64,000 nt of DNA from Sphingobium sp. TKS (GCF_001563265.1 NZ_CP005088.1:11939-75938), one strand, 5' to 3'. Positions 8,666 to 17,424 are shown, counted from the stretch's first letter. Numbers and translations are program-made. The notes: a model not told the origin generated them from the letters alone.

Positions 8666-9545
8666 GGCTCTGTTGCAAAGATTGGCGGCAGTCAGAGGTA
8701 GGCTGTCGCTCTGCGCCGATCAGGCGGCTGCTGCGAAATGGTGGTTGAGCATGCCCATGGCCTCCGTCAGCGCCGAGGGCCCAATGCCAAAAGCTCTCTC
8801 CACAAGGCGCACCTCGCCCCTGATGCCGGGCTGCAGGCACCAGGGGCGAGCCTGTCCTTTGCGCAGGGCTCGCATGACTTCGAATCCCTTGATCGTGGCA
8901 TAGGCCGTGGGGATCGATTTGAAACCGCGCACCGGCTTGATCAGTATCTTGAGCTTTCCGTGATCGGCCTCGATCACGTTATTGAGATACTTCACCTGCC
9001 GGTGGGCCGTCTCCCGGTCCAGCTTTCCTTCGCGCTTCAATTCGGTGATCGCTGCACCATAGCTCGGCGCTTTGTCGGTATTGAGCGTGGCAGGCTTTTC
9101 CCAGTGCTTCAGGCCTCGCAGGGCCTTGCCCAGGAACCGCTTCGCTGCCTTGGCGCTGCGGGTCGGCGACAGGTAGAAATCGATCGTGTCGCCCCGCTTG
9201 TCGACTGCCCGGTACAGGTAGGTCCACTTGCCCCGCACCTTGACGTAGGTTTCATCCAGGCGCCAGCTCGGATCAAAGCCACGCCGCCAGAACCAGCGCA
9301 GCCGCTTCTCCATCTCCGGGGCGTAGCACTGGACCCAGCGATAGATCGTCGTATGGTCGACCGAAATGCCGCGTTCCGCCAGCATTTCCTCAAGGTCGCG
9401 ATAGCTGATCGGATAGCGACAATACCAGCGCACCGCCCACAGGATCACATCACCCTGGAAATGGCGCCACTTGAAATCCGTCATCGTTCCGTCCGTCCAA
9501 TCTCCGCCAAGCATGCTCAAGCTTCACGATTTTTGCAACAGAGCC
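8666..9545 (-). mobile_element. IS6100, copy A
   Basis: 880 bp with terminal inverted repeats beginning GGCTCTGTTGCAAA, identical in content to the other four copies here. No 8-bp target duplication is present (ATCCCAAC left, ATTTCAGC right). The two sides belong to different genes, a flavoprotein and a TonB receptor, so this copy marks a deletion or rearrangement joint. Confidence 0.97.
8720..9514 (-). CDS. tnpA: IS6100 transposase (IS6/IS26 family), copy A
   Basis: 264 residues (or 254 from the internal MTDFK start). It has an N-terminal HTH-like region and a DDE domain with Asp in RLDETYVKV, Asp in NTDKAPSY and Glu in VIEADHGK. It catalyses replicative transposition and, as in IS26, can fuse DNA next to an existing copy. 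The translation is the same in all five copies in this window. Confidence 0.97.
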   Translation of the reverse strand: MLGGDWTDGTMTDFKWRHFQGDVILWAVRWYCRYPISYRDLEEMLAERGISVDHTTIYRWVQCYAPEMEKRLRWFWRRGFDPSWRLDETYVKVRGKWTYLYRAVDKRGDTIDFYLSPTRSAKAAKRFLGKALRGLKHWEKPATLNTDKAPSYGAAITELKREGKLDRETAHRQVKYLNNVIEADHGKLKILIKPVRGFKSIPTAYATIKGFEVMRALRKGQARPWCLQPGIRGEVRLVERAFGIGPSALTEAMGMLNHHFAAAA

Positions 9546-9910
9546 ATTTCAGCGGCGCACGGCTGCCGTTTTCGCCCAAATGGCAATCGAGCCTGAGCGC
9601 GGACTACAGCCTGCCGCTGGGTGGCGTGAACCTAACCATGGGCACGACGATCTCCTCACAAAGCAAATCGCTGGGCGTTCTGGCCATCACCAACGCGGAC
9701 AAGGATCTCTACGAGGTGAATGGCCGCACGCTCGTTTCCGCGCGGCTTGGCGTGGAAGCGCCTGATGGCCGCTGGGCGGTCTTCGGCTGGGGTCGCAATA
9801 TCTTCAACAAGTATTACTGGACAAACACGATCCAGACTTACGATACCGTTGTTCGCTACGCTGGTCGACCCGCCGAATATGGCTTGACCGTGCGCTTCAA
9901 GTTCCAGTAA
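9546..9910 (+). pseudogene. TonB-dependent receptor, C-terminal fragment
   Basis: About 120 codons are left, ending in the last beta strands of a TonB-dependent outer-membrane receptor (GRWAVFGWGRNIFNKYYW and a terminal strand ending RFKFQ). The N-terminal plug and most of the barrel are gone, replaced by IS6100 at 9545. The remnant is a paralogue of the complete receptor at 21975, which ends in the related strand LGFKFD. An open frame continues leftward through the IS, but that part is antisense IS6100 sequence and not real receptor. The fragment sits directly before the next SDR, so it was once the upstream gene of that operon. Confidence 0.85.
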
Positions 9911-9949
9911 TGAAACCGGAACGCCGATAAGAAACTGTTGGAGGGATAG

Positions 9950-10702
9950 ATGTCTGATTTGAGCGGCAAGACGATAATCGTGACGGGTGGTGGCAGCGGC
10001 ATCGGGCGCGCCACCGTGGAATTGCTGGTGGCCAGTGGTGCCAACGTCGCGGTGGCGGACATCAACGACGAGGCCGGTGAGGCGGTCGTCGCTGCGTCTG
10101 GCGGGAAGGCCGCCTATTTCCGGTGCGACATCGCACAGGAAGAGGACGTGAAGGCACTTGTCGCGCAGACTCTGGCGGCGTTCGGCGGGCTTGACGGCGC
10201 GTTCAACAATGCGGCGATCCCGCAGGCCGGACTGCCGCTTGCCGAAGTGTCGCTCGAACGGTTTCGGCAGAGCATGGATATCAATGTAACCGGCACGTTC
10301 CTGTGCATGAAGTACCAGATCCTTGCGATGATCGAGCGCGGGACGAAGGGATCGATCGTCAACACCGCATCCGTCGCTGGCGTGGTCGGCGTGCCGATGC
10401 ACGGCGAATATGTCGGCGCGAAGCATGCGGTGGTCGGGCTGACCCGCGTGGCGGCGGCAGACTATGGCAAGCACGGCATTCGCGTGAACGCGCTTGTGCC
10501 CGGCGCGGTGCGCACGCCTATGCTGCAGCGCGCGATGGACAATGATGCGGGCCTTGAGCCCTATCTGAACTCGATCCACCCGATCGGCCGTTTCAGCGAA
10601 CCGCACGAGCAGGCCCAGGCCGCCGTATGGTTGCTGTCCGACGCGGCTTCGTTCGTCACCGGCTCCTGCCTTGCAGCAGACGGCGGCTTTACCGCGATCT
10701 GA
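9950..10702 (+). CDS. SDR family oxidoreductase
   Basis: 250 residues with the classical SDR motifs: TGGGSGIG for NAD(P), an FNNAA turn, active-site serine in VNTAS, and YVGAKHA for catalytic Tyr/Lys. It ends with AADGGFTAI, the usual FabG-like end. It lies 39 bp after the TonB-receptor remnant behind a GGAGGG ribosome site and heads a tight unit with the EthD protein and a small unknown. It is a different subgroup from the two SDRs at 4.8-6.6 kb. Alcohol/ketone redox on an imported hydrophobic compound is a reasonable inference; the substrate is unknown. Confidence 0.92.
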   Translation: MSDLSGKTIIVTGGGSGIGRATVELLVASGANVAVADINDEAGEAVVAASGGKAAYFRCDIAQEEDVKALVAQTLAAFGGLDGAFNNAAIPQAGLPLAEVSLERFRQSMDINVTGTFLCMKYQILAMIERGTKGSIVNTASVAGVVGVPMHGEYVGAKHAVVGLTRVAAADYGKHGIRVNALVPGAVRTPMLQRAMDNDAGLEPYLNSIHPIGRFSEPHEQAQAAVWLLSDAASFVTGSCLAADGGFTAI

Positions 10703-10723
10703 TCATTTTACGGAGCAGCCTCC

Positions 10724-11410
10724 ATGCACAGCATCAAGATACTCGCGACGATCCCGCGCCGGAAGGACATTTCGGAACAGCAGTTCCACGATCACTGGCG
10801 CCATCCGCACGGCACACTCAGCAAGAAGATCGCGTGCCTGCGCGGCTATGTGCAATCGCACCGGATCGTCTCTCCGCTGCTGCCTGATACACAGCTGGCC
10901 TACGACGGCATTACCGAGCTGTGGTATGACAGTCTCGACGATGCGCTCAACATGGGCAAAGATCCCGCGCATCGCAAATACAACATCCCCGACGAACCGC
11001 TGTTCGTCGACATGGACGGACTGAAGTTCACCTTCTTCGAGGAGGACATTATCCGCTCGCGACCGGCGGTGGACGATCCCGATGATGCGGCCGTGCAGTG
11101 GTCGCCCACCGAATGGTCGGTAAGCGTCAAGATCCTGCAACTGGTCAAGGCGGATGGCAATCCGGCCTGGGCAGGCGATCAGGACAAGGCGCTGGGCGAT
11201 CGCATCGGCGCGTTTCGGCATGTCCGCTCGTTCGCGATAGACGCGGTGCACAAGGGCACCTCGCCGTTCATCGGCGCGCGCGAACTGTGGTGGCCGACGC
11301 TATCCGATTTCGAACGCGGCGTGGCGGGTGATCGCGCGGCGTTCGATGCGCTCCTGGCACAGGCCGGCCAGCATTACACGATGCTGGCATCGGCCGAGCG
11401 GGTGATCTGA
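10724..11410 (+). CDS. EthD domain-containing protein (two EthD-like halves)
   Basis: 228 residues. The N-terminal half has the EthD pattern (IKILATIPRRKDISEQQFHDHWRHPHG), a dimeric alpha/beta barrel of about 100 residues seen in polyketide and aromatic catabolic loci. The second half (WSVSVKILQLVKAD onward) looks like a second, more divergent copy. The histidines around HDHWRHPHG are the likely functional residues. It begins 21 bp after the SDR and overlaps the next gene by one base, so the three are almost certainly one transcript. The catalysed reaction is unknown; members have been linked to dehydration or ring-modifying steps, but that is not shown here. Confidence 0.8.
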   Translation: MHSIKILATIPRRKDISEQQFHDHWRHPHGTLSKKIACLRGYVQSHRIVSPLLPDTQLAYDGITELWYDSLDDALNMGKDPAHRKYNIPDEPLFVDMDGLKFTFFEEDIIRSRPAVDDPDDAAVQWSPTEWSVSVKILQLVKADGNPAWAGDQDKALGDRIGAFRHVRSFAIDAVHKGTSPFIGARELWWPTLSDFERGVAGDRAAFDALLAQAGQHYTMLASAERVI

Positions 11411-11772
11411 TGCCGGCCCCCGCGCTCGACGAGGAGCCCGTGCTGCCCCCCGGCTTCGAGGATCTTCTCGAATTCGTGCCGCACTGGATCGGCGAGACGG
11501 CGCAGGAACGATGGGATATCCGGGCGCGCGCGACTATGGCGGAGATAACCCGCTTCTACGATGTGCTGCTCTCCCGTTCGGAAGCCATCCTCGACCATGT
11601 CGAGACCTTTCCGCTCGACGCGATGCCGGCGCCGACGCTGCGCCTGTTCAGGCTACAGCTGGCGCTGGCTCACGCGGCGATGTCCGTAGAATTGCACAAG
11701 CAGCCGCGCGCGCACAATTCGCCCTATCCGCACCAGGTCCGCATCCTGCGGACGGCAGAGCCAACGCTGTAA
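11410..11772 (+). CDS. Hypothetical protein in SDR-EthD operon
   Basis: 120 residues; the ATG shares its A with the stop codon of the EthD gene (TGATG), so translation is coupled. It is mainly helical, with no signal peptide or membrane segment, and no family was recognised. The position suggests a cytoplasmic accessory role in the same pathway. A new gene begins 14 bp later but is cut by IS6100. Confidence 0.65.
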   Translation: MPAPALDEEPVLPPGFEDLLEFVPHWIGETAQERWDIRARATMAEITRFYDVLLSRSEAILDHVETFPLDAMPAPTLRLFRLQLALAHAAMSVELHKQPRAHNSPYPHQVRILRTAEPTL

Positions 11773-11785
11773 AGGAGTTCGTCGC

Positions 11786-11815
11786 ATGAACGAGATGACC
11801 GAGCTTGCCAGCATC
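11786..11815 (+). pseudogene. First ten codons of a gene cut by IS6100
   Basis: A good ribosome site (AAAGGAG) precedes an ATG that opens the frame MNEMTELASI before IS6100 copy B begins at 11816. This is the start of the fourth gene of the SDR-EthD operon; the rest is not found on the other side of the IS. Confidence 0.6.
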
Positions 11816-12695
11816 GGCTCTGTTGCAAAGATTGGCGGCAGTCAGAGGTAGGCTGTCGCTCTGCGCCGATCAGGCGGCTGCTGCGAAATGGTGGTTGAGC
11901 ATGCCCATGGCCTCCGTCAGCGCCGAGGGCCCAATGCCAAAAGCTCTCTCCACAAGGCGCACCTCGCCCCTGATGCCGGGCTGCAGGCACCAGGGGCGAG
12001 CCTGTCCTTTGCGCAGGGCTCGCATGACTTCGAATCCCTTGATCGTGGCATAGGCCGTGGGGATCGATTTGAAACCGCGCACCGGCTTGATCAGTATCTT
12101 GAGCTTTCCGTGATCGGCCTCGATCACGTTATTGAGATACTTCACCTGCCGGTGGGCCGTCTCCCGGTCCAGCTTTCCTTCGCGCTTCAATTCGGTGATC
12201 GCTGCACCATAGCTCGGCGCTTTGTCGGTATTGAGCGTGGCAGGCTTTTCCCAGTGCTTCAGGCCTCGCAGGGCCTTGCCCAGGAACCGCTTCGCTGCCT
12301 TGGCGCTGCGGGTCGGCGACAGGTAGAAATCGATCGTGTCGCCCCGCTTGTCGACTGCCCGGTACAGGTAGGTCCACTTGCCCCGCACCTTGACGTAGGT
12401 TTCATCCAGGCGCCAGCTCGGATCAAAGCCACGCCGCCAGAACCAGCGCAGCCGCTTCTCCATCTCCGGGGCGTAGCACTGGACCCAGCGATAGATCGTC
12501 GTATGGTCGACCGAAATGCCGCGTTCCGCCAGCATTTCCTCAAGGTCGCGATAGCTGATCGGATAGCGACAATACCAGCGCACCGCCCACAGGATCACAT
12601 CACCCTGGAAATGGCGCCACTTGAAATCCGTCATCGTTCCGTCCGTCCAATCTCCGCCAAGCATGCTCAAGCTTCACGATTTTTGCAACAGAGCC
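11816..12695 (-). mobile_element. IS6100, copy B
   Basis: 880 bp with complete GGCTCTGTTGCAAA ends. The flanking octamers differ (CCAGCATC left, CGCTACTC right). It joins the SDR-EthD operon to an unrelated efflux gene fragment. Confidence 0.97.
11870..12664 (-). CDS. tnpA: IS6100 transposase, copy B
   Basis: Translates to the same protein as the copy at 8720, with intact DDE residues, so it should be active. Confidence 0.97.
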   Translation of the reverse strand: MLGGDWTDGTMTDFKWRHFQGDVILWAVRWYCRYPISYRDLEEMLAERGISVDHTTIYRWVQCYAPEMEKRLRWFWRRGFDPSWRLDETYVKVRGKWTYLYRAVDKRGDTIDFYLSPTRSAKAAKRFLGKALRGLKHWEKPATLNTDKAPSYGAAITELKREGKLDRETAHRQVKYLNNVIEADHGKLKILIKPVRGFKSIPTAYATIKGFEVMRALRKGQARPWCLQPGIRGEVRLVERAFGIGPSALTEAMGMLNHHFAAAA

Positions 12696-13753
12696 CGCTA
12701 CTCGATCGGCGTTGGCGTCACAGGATTCGAGCTCGATTTCTGGGGCCGGGTGCGCAACCTTTCTGACGCAGCGCGCTCGCAATATCTAGCAACCGTGCAG
12801 GCTGAACGGGCGTTCCGCCTCGCGTTGATCCGGGATGTGGCCTCGACCTATTTTGCTTCCCGGGAAGCCGACGAGCGGATCGCCCTTGCCGAAGCTACGG
12901 TACGCAGCCGGCAGGAAGGCCTCCGCATAGCCGAGCGTCGCCTTGAAGCCGGGGTGACTTCAGCTCTTGATTTTCGACAGGCGGAGTCGCTACTGACTCA
13001 AGCCGAAACGGAGTTGGCCAGCCTGCGCTTGGCCGAGGCGCAGAGTGAGAACTTCCTGGCCGTACTCTTGGGCGGACCCGTTCCTGTCGGGCTCACGGTG
13101 CCGCTGACGCTGGCTGACCAGAAAAACGGAACGGTGATTGCCGCCGGATTACCCTCCGAGCTGATGGTGACTCGACCGGACATATTGGCGGCAGAAGAGA
13201 AACTGCGGGCAGCGCGTGCCAATATCGGTGCTGCTCGGGCAGCCTTCCGCGTGCCAATATCGGTGCTGCTCGGGCAGCCTTCTTTCCATCCATCTCACTA
13301 ACCGGTAGTATCGGTTTCGCTTCAACTGATCTTGGGAATTTGATCGGAAACGAAGGACTGAGCTGGAGCTTTGGACCTTCGATCAGCCTACCCATCTTCG
13401 ATTGGGGTGCGAGGAAGGGCAATCTGAGCGTGGCTGAGGCACGTGAGGATATTGCCATCGCCGAATACGAACGCACCATTCAGGGAGCTTTCCGCGAAGT
13501 TGCGGACGCCCTTGCCGGGCGCCGCTGGCTTGCTGAACAGGTCGCCGCGCAGGTTCGTGCCACTGCGGCACAGCGAGCGATCGCCGATCTTGCCCGCACT
13601 CGCTACCGCGAGGGCGTCGCAAATTACCTTGAAGTGCTCGATGCCGAACGGAATCTGTTCATCGCGGAACAGACACTGATACAGCTGCGTCGCGCCGAGC
13701 TGGATGCTCTCGTCTCTCTGTATGTCGCTCTGGGCGGCGGCCAGCAAGGGTAA
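12696..13753 (+). pseudogene. Efflux outer-membrane factor (OprM/NodT family), 5' truncated and frameshifted
   Basis: The frame from 12696 carries typical outer-membrane factor sequence (GFELDFWGRVRNLSDAA, then coiled-coil helices). The 5' part, including the signal peptide, was removed at the IS6100 border. At 13216-13282 a 32-bp stretch is present twice, separated by CGC, a 35-bp tandem duplication that shifts the frame. The second half (13283-13753) resumes as FPSISLTGSIGF and ends normally in LYVALGGG. Removing the duplication gives one continuous C-terminal part of an RND-type tripartite efflux channel. No pump or adaptor genes are nearby. The gene is dead by two independent lesions. Confidence 0.88.
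13216..13282 (+). repeat. 35-bp tandem duplication inside efflux gene
   Basis: The 32-bp unit beginning GTGCCAATATCGG occurs at 13216-13247 and 13251-13282, separated by CGC. The repeat period of 35 is not a multiple of three and breaks the reading frame of the outer-membrane factor gene. Confidence 0.9.
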
Positions 13754-13837
13754 TGGTGGTAATGTTCCACCGACGGGCCTTGGCTATTGATCATGACAAC
13801 CTACAGATCGGTCCGCCGATAAATTCCCTGACCTATA

Positions 13838-13859
13838 TATGATAATGTCCTTTATCATA
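13838..13859. promoter_or_regulatory. Inverted repeat upstream of vapBC (candidate operator)
   Basis: TATGATAA (13838-13845) and TTATCATA (13852-13859) form a perfect 8-bp inverted repeat with a 6-nt spacer, 62 bp before the vapB start. Toxin-antitoxin operons are usually autoregulated at such palindromes by the VapB-VapC complex. The AT-rich arms may also include a -10 element. Confidence 0.5.
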
Positions 13860-13921
13860 CACTCTTCCCCTTAGGCGCGCTGCATGGTAGAAAGGTGGCT
13901 AATTTTCTAGAAAGGCGGACC

Positions 13922-14170
13922 ATGAGCCTCAATGTTAAAGACCCTGAAGCCCATCGGCTTGCGCAGGCCATCGCCCAAGCGACCGGCCAGAGCATGACCC
14001 GCGTGGTGACGGAGGCGCTGCGCGAGCGCTTCGCCAGGATCGAGCGTCAGAAAAGCAAGGCGAGCGTCGCGGAACTGCTAACGATCGCCGATCGCGCCGC
14101 CACGCATGTGAAGCGCCCCTATGTCGATCATGCCGAACTGTTTTATGACGATAATGGCCTGCCGAAATGA
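13922..14170 (+). CDS. vapB: VapB-type antitoxin
   Basis: 82 residues from the ATG at 13922, which has a GGCGGA ribosome site; a longer in-frame start at 13895 is less likely. The N-terminal MSLNVKDPEAHRLAQAIA is the usual start of the Rv0623-like VapB family, with a DNA-binding region followed by a toxin-binding tail. It overlaps the PIN-domain toxin gene by 4 nt, the classic arrangement. It would neutralise VapC and repress the operon, possibly at the inverted repeat at 13838. Confidence 0.88.
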   Translation: MSLNVKDPEAHRLAQAIAQATGQSMTRVVTEALRERFARIERQKSKASVAELLTIADRAATHVKRPYVDHAELFYDDNGLPK

Positions 14171-14556
14171 TCCTCGACACCTCGGCCCTGGTCGCGATCC
14201 TCTATCGCGAACCCGAAGCGGCGACCTTCGCACAAGCCATCCATGATGCCGATGCCTGCCGCATCAGCGTCGCCAGCTATGTCGAGCTGTCGATGGTCAT
14301 CGAACGCCAGCTCGGTCCCGAAGGGATGCGCCAGACCGAAGCCTTCTTTCGCCGCGCCGGCATCACGATCGAACCGGTGACGCTCGATCATGGCGAACTG
14401 GCGCGACAGGCGTTTCTCGATTTCGGCAAGGGCCGCCACAAAGCGGGCCTGAACTTTGGCGACTGCTTTTCCTATGCGCTGGCCAAGGCGACCGACGAGC
14501 CGCTGTTGTTCAAGGGCAATGATTTTGCCCTGACGGACATAGAGGCGGCGGCATAA
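14167..14556 (+). CDS. vapC: VapC-type PIN-domain toxin
   Basis: 129 residues. The PIN-domain acidic residues are visible: D4 in MILDTSALVAIL, the Glu in SYVELSMV, and the Asp in NFGDCFSYALA. VapC toxins are Mg-dependent ribonucleases that usually cut tRNA or rRNA. Paired with vapB through a 4-nt overlap. Probably a plasmid or island maintenance module. Its stop overlaps the next small gene by 1 nt. Confidence 0.92.
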   Translation: MILDTSALVAILYREPEAATFAQAIHDADACRISVASYVELSMVIERQLGPEGMRQTEAFFRRAGITIEPVTLDHGELARQAFLDFGKGRHKAGLNFGDCFSYALAKATDEPLLFKGNDFALTDIEAAA

Positions 14557-14861
14557 TGCGCGCGGTGCACGACAAGATCGAAGGCCCCTTCGCCATCGAG
14601 GAGAATATCGCCCTCTATGGCATGGTCGCTGGCGATGCGACGCTGCATCGGGGCATCCGTTTCATCCTCCACGGCACAATTACGGGCAACCTGACGATCG
14701 AGACCGGCGCGCGCGCAATCATCCATGGCACGGTGGCGGGACGCATCTACAACGAAGGCGGTCGCGTCGAGATCTTCGGGATCGCCGATGCCGTCGCCAA
14801 CGGCTCGCGCGACGCCATCACGATCATCGATCCCGCCGCCCATGTCCGGGGCCGGCCATGA
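14556..14861 (+). CDS. Small protein with bactofilin-like beta repeats
   Basis: 101 residues. The centre has repeating short beta units (HGTITGNLTIETGARAIIHG, then HGTVAGRIYNEGG) that resemble the right-handed beta-helix turns of bactofilins (DUF583, polymer-forming), but the protein is much shorter than a bactofilin and lacks the membrane anchor. The start overlaps the vapC stop, and its end overlaps the next gene by 4 nt, so it appears to be part of the vapBC transcript. The function is unknown. Confidence 0.6.
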   Translation: MRAVHDKIEGPFAIEENIALYGMVAGDATLHRGIRFILHGTITGNLTIETGARAIIHGTVAGRIYNEGGRVEIFGIADAVANGSRDAITIIDPAAHVRGRP

Positions 14862-15256
14862 CCCAGATCGGCGGTGTCCCCGACATGCACGACGAGGATG
14901 ATTACCCGTATGACAATCCCGTGTCCCGCGCCCAGGCCGAGAGCTTGCGGGAGCAGGCCCGCGCGGGCGGGTTGCGGTTTGAGGCCTATCTGCCCCCGGC
15001 GCTGGCCGACTGGCTGTTGGAACCGATCGAGCGCGGCATGTTCGCCGATCCTTCGGAGGCGGTGTTCGCGATCGTCGGCAACTTCCGCGATCTGGAGCCG
15101 CATCGTGATCTGCGCGACGCGTTGCTGCGCCGGTTGTTGCAGGCGGCGGTCGATGATCCGAGGCCGGGCACTCCCCATGAACAGGTGCAAGCGGAGATGG
15201 CGCGCCGTCGCGTCGAACCGCGCGCCGCGCCCGCACGCTGGCGGAGAGAGGGGTAA
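14858..15256 (+). CDS. Hypothetical protein, possible RHH/antitoxin-like
   Basis: 132 residues, acidic at the N terminus. The middle (LPPALADWLLEPIERGMFADPSEAVFAIV) resembles the beta-helix-helix pattern of ParD/CopG-type antitoxins, followed by a helix and a basic tail. No toxin is next to it; the following gene is a recombinase with which it shares one base. It may regulate the recombinase or be an orphan antitoxin; both are inferences. Confidence 0.55.
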   Translation: MTQIGGVPDMHDEDDYPYDNPVSRAQAESLREQARAGGLRFEAYLPPALADWLLEPIERGMFADPSEAVFAIVGNFRDLEPHRDLRDALLRRLLQAAVDDPRPGTPHEQVQAEMARRRVEPRAAPARWRREG

Positions 15257-16218
15257 TGGCTCAGCTCGCCCCCCTTCCCTCGCCCACGCTGGCCTTGCCG
15301 GCGCTGATCGCGTCGGCCGACGACCGCGCGCGGTTGCGGTTCCTGGAGTTTTTCGCCGTCACCATCCGCAACGCGCATACGCGCCGCGCCTATGCGCGCG
15401 CGGCTGGCGACTTCCTGACCTGGGTAGCGGCGCGCGGGGTCACGTCCCTTGGGGCCGTGCAGCCGCTCCACGTCGGCGCGTGGATCGAGGCGCTGGGAGG
15501 CGAGATGAGCGCGCCCAGCGTCAAGCAGCAGCTCGCCGGCGTGCGTCGGCTGTTCGACTGGCTGGTGATAGGCCAGGTCATGCCGGTGAACCCCGCCGCA
15601 TCGGTGCGCGGGCCGGCGCATAGTCAGCGGCGCGGCAAGACGCCGGTGCTGGCCCCCGACGAGGCGCGGCGGCTGCTTGATACGATCGACGTGGGTGGGC
15701 CGGCGGGTCTGCGCGACCGCGCGCTAATCGGGCTGATGGTCTATTCGTTCGCGCGGATCGGCGCGGCGCTCTCCATGCGTGTCGAGGACGTTTTCATGCA
15801 GAACCGCCGTCTCTGGGTGCGGCTGCACGAAAAGGGCGGCAAGCAGCACGAAATGCCCTGCCACCATAATCTTGAGGACTATCTGACCGCCTATATCGAC
15901 GGGTGTGAGCTGCGCGCGCAAGCCAAGGGGCCGTTGTTCCGCACGATCGCGCGCGGGACCAAGCGGCTAAGCGACACTCCCCTGCCCCAGGCCAATGCGT
16001 TCGCGATGGTGCGCCGACGCGCGGTGGCGGCCGAGATCGGCACGGCGATCGGCAACCATTCGTTCCGCGCGACCGGGATTACCACTTACCTGAAGAACGG
16101 CGGCACGCTGGAGACGGCCGCGACGATGGCGAACCATAGCTCCACGCGCACGACCCAGCTCTACGATCGGAGGCCCGATGACGTGACGCTCGATGAGGTG
16201 GAACGGGTGTTGATCTAG
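15256..16218 (+). CDS. Tyrosine recombinase/integrase
   Basis: 320 residues. It has an N-terminal SAM-like core-binding domain (NAHTRRAYARAAGDFLTW) and a C-terminal catalytic domain with Arg in SFARIGAAL, Lys in HEKGGKQHE, HSFRATGITTYL, a late His in ANHSSTRTTQLY and the nucleophilic Tyr in QLYDRR. It resembles the XerC/D-like recombinases found on sphingomonad plasmids. The stop codon TAG is formed by the TA target site of IS630 plus the first base of that IS, so the last codons before it are native but the original stop has been replaced or coincides. Possible roles are multimer resolution or mobile-island integration. Confidence 0.88.
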   Translation: MAQLAPLPSPTLALPALIASADDRARLRFLEFFAVTIRNAHTRRAYARAAGDFLTWVAARGVTSLGAVQPLHVGAWIEALGGEMSAPSVKQQLAGVRRLFDWLVIGQVMPVNPAASVRGPAHSQRRGKTPVLAPDEARRLLDTIDVGGPAGLRDRALIGLMVYSFARIGAALSMRVEDVFMQNRRLWVRLHEKGGKQHEMPCHHNLEDYLTAYIDGCELRAQAKGPLFRTIARGTKRLSDTPLPQANAFAMVRRRAVAAEIGTAIGNHSFRATGITTYLKNGGTLETAATMANHSSTRTTQLYDRRPDDVTLDEVERVLI

Positions 16219-17376
16219 TCACCTGGAACTGAAGTAAGCTTCATTGTATAAGCCCTTGTAGATCAGACGGAGGTTAATGTGATGGCGGGCAGACGGGCGG
16301 ATTTGGTTGTCTTGAGCGGAGATGACCGGCGTTTTCTCGAAGCTCAGGTCCGCCGCCACAAAGCGCCGCGTTCACTCTCTGATCGATGCCGGATGGTCCT
16401 GCTTTGTGCAGAAGGGCTGCAGAGCAAGGAAGTCGCCGAACGCCTGGGCGTTCACGAGCACACGGTTGGCAAATGGCGCCGCCGGTTCGTGCAGGCTGGC
16501 ATTGAAGGACTGACTGACGAATATCGTGCGGGTCGGCCACGAACAGTATCTGACACGCAAGTAGCTCAGGTGATCGAGCGTACGCTGAACACGACCCCCA
16601 AGGACGCCACGCATTGGTCGATCCGTTCCATGGCCGCCAAGTCCGGGCTGTCACACACCACCATCCGCCGGATCTGGGGCGCGTTCGGCCTGCAGCCGCA
16701 CCGGTCCGAGACATTCAAGCTGTCCACCGATCCGCTATTTGTCGACAAGGTGCAGGACATAGTCGGGCTCTACATGTCGCCGCCGAACCGGGCGATCGTG
16801 CTGTGCGTGGATGAAAAATCGCAAATCCAGGCGCTGGATCGCGAGCAGCCGGTCTTGCCCATGGCGCCGGGGGTTCCTGAGCGGCGCACCCATACCTACG
16901 TCCGCAATGGCACGACATCCCTGTTCGCCGCGCTCGACATTGCCACCGGCGCCGTGATCGGGAAATGCTACAAGCGCCATCGGGCAACCGAGTTCCTCGA
17001 CTTCCTCAAGCGGATCGACGCCGCGATCCCCAAGGGGCCAGACGTCCACCTCGTGATGGACAACTATGCGACCCACAAGACGCCAAAGATCAAGGCCTGG
17101 CTCGCACGCCGCCCGCATTGGCATGCTCACTTCACACCGACTTCGGCGTCCTGGATCAATCAGGTCGAACGATGGTTTGCAGAACTGACCCGCAAGCAGT
17201 TGCAGCGCGGTGTCCACCGATCAACCGCTGAACTTGAGACCGACATCACCGCATTCATCGCGGCGCACAACGAAAACCCCAAGCCCTACAAATGGGTCAA
17301 ATCCGCCGACGAAATCCTCGCCGCCGTCAAACGATTCTGCCAAAAAACAATGAGCCGAACTTCAGATTCAGGTGAC
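16218..17376 (+). mobile_element. IS630-family insertion sequence
   Basis: 1159 bp, flanked by TA duplications (16216-16217 and 17377-17378) as expected for the family. The ends are imperfect inverted repeats starting GTCACCTG and ending CTGAAGT when read inward. It sits at the last codon of the recombinase gene. Confidence 0.9.
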
Positions 17377-17379
17377 TAG
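16279..17379 (+). CDS. IS630-family transposase
   Basis: 366 residues, single frame. It has an N-terminal helix-turn-helix ([18 protein letters not shown]), a linker, and a DDE domain with [20 protein letters not shown] and the Glu in [15 protein letters not shown]. Full length and apparently active. The stop codon TAG includes the duplicated TA of the target site. Confidence 0.95.
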   Translation: MMAGRRADLVVLSGDDRRFLEAQVRRHKAPRSLSDRCRMVLLCAEGLQSKEVAERLGVHEHTVGKWRRRFVQAGIEGLTDEYRAGRPRTVSDTQVAQVIERTLNTTPKDATHWSIRSMAAKSGLSHTTIRRIWGAFGLQPHRSETFKLSTDPLFVDKVQDIVGLYMSPPNRAIVLCVDEKSQIQALDREQPVLPMAPGVPERRTHTYVRNGTTSLFAALDIATGAVIGKCYKRHRATEFLDFLKRIDAAIPKGPDVHLVMDNYATHKTPKIKAWLARRPHWHAHFTPTSASWINQVERWFAELTRKQLQRGVHRSTAELETDITAFIAAHNENPKPYKWVKSADEILAAVKRFCQKTMSRTSDSGD

Positions 17380-17424
17380 CACTACTTTGGCAGTTTTTGT
17401 TCAGGCCTGTCTACGAGGAGCTTT

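Noticed and set aside
8738..9910. Rightward open frame of 390 codons across IS6100 copy A and the TonB fragment
   Set aside because: The first part is the antisense of the IS6100 transposase; the same antisense frame appears in all five copies. Only the part after 9545 is receptor sequence.
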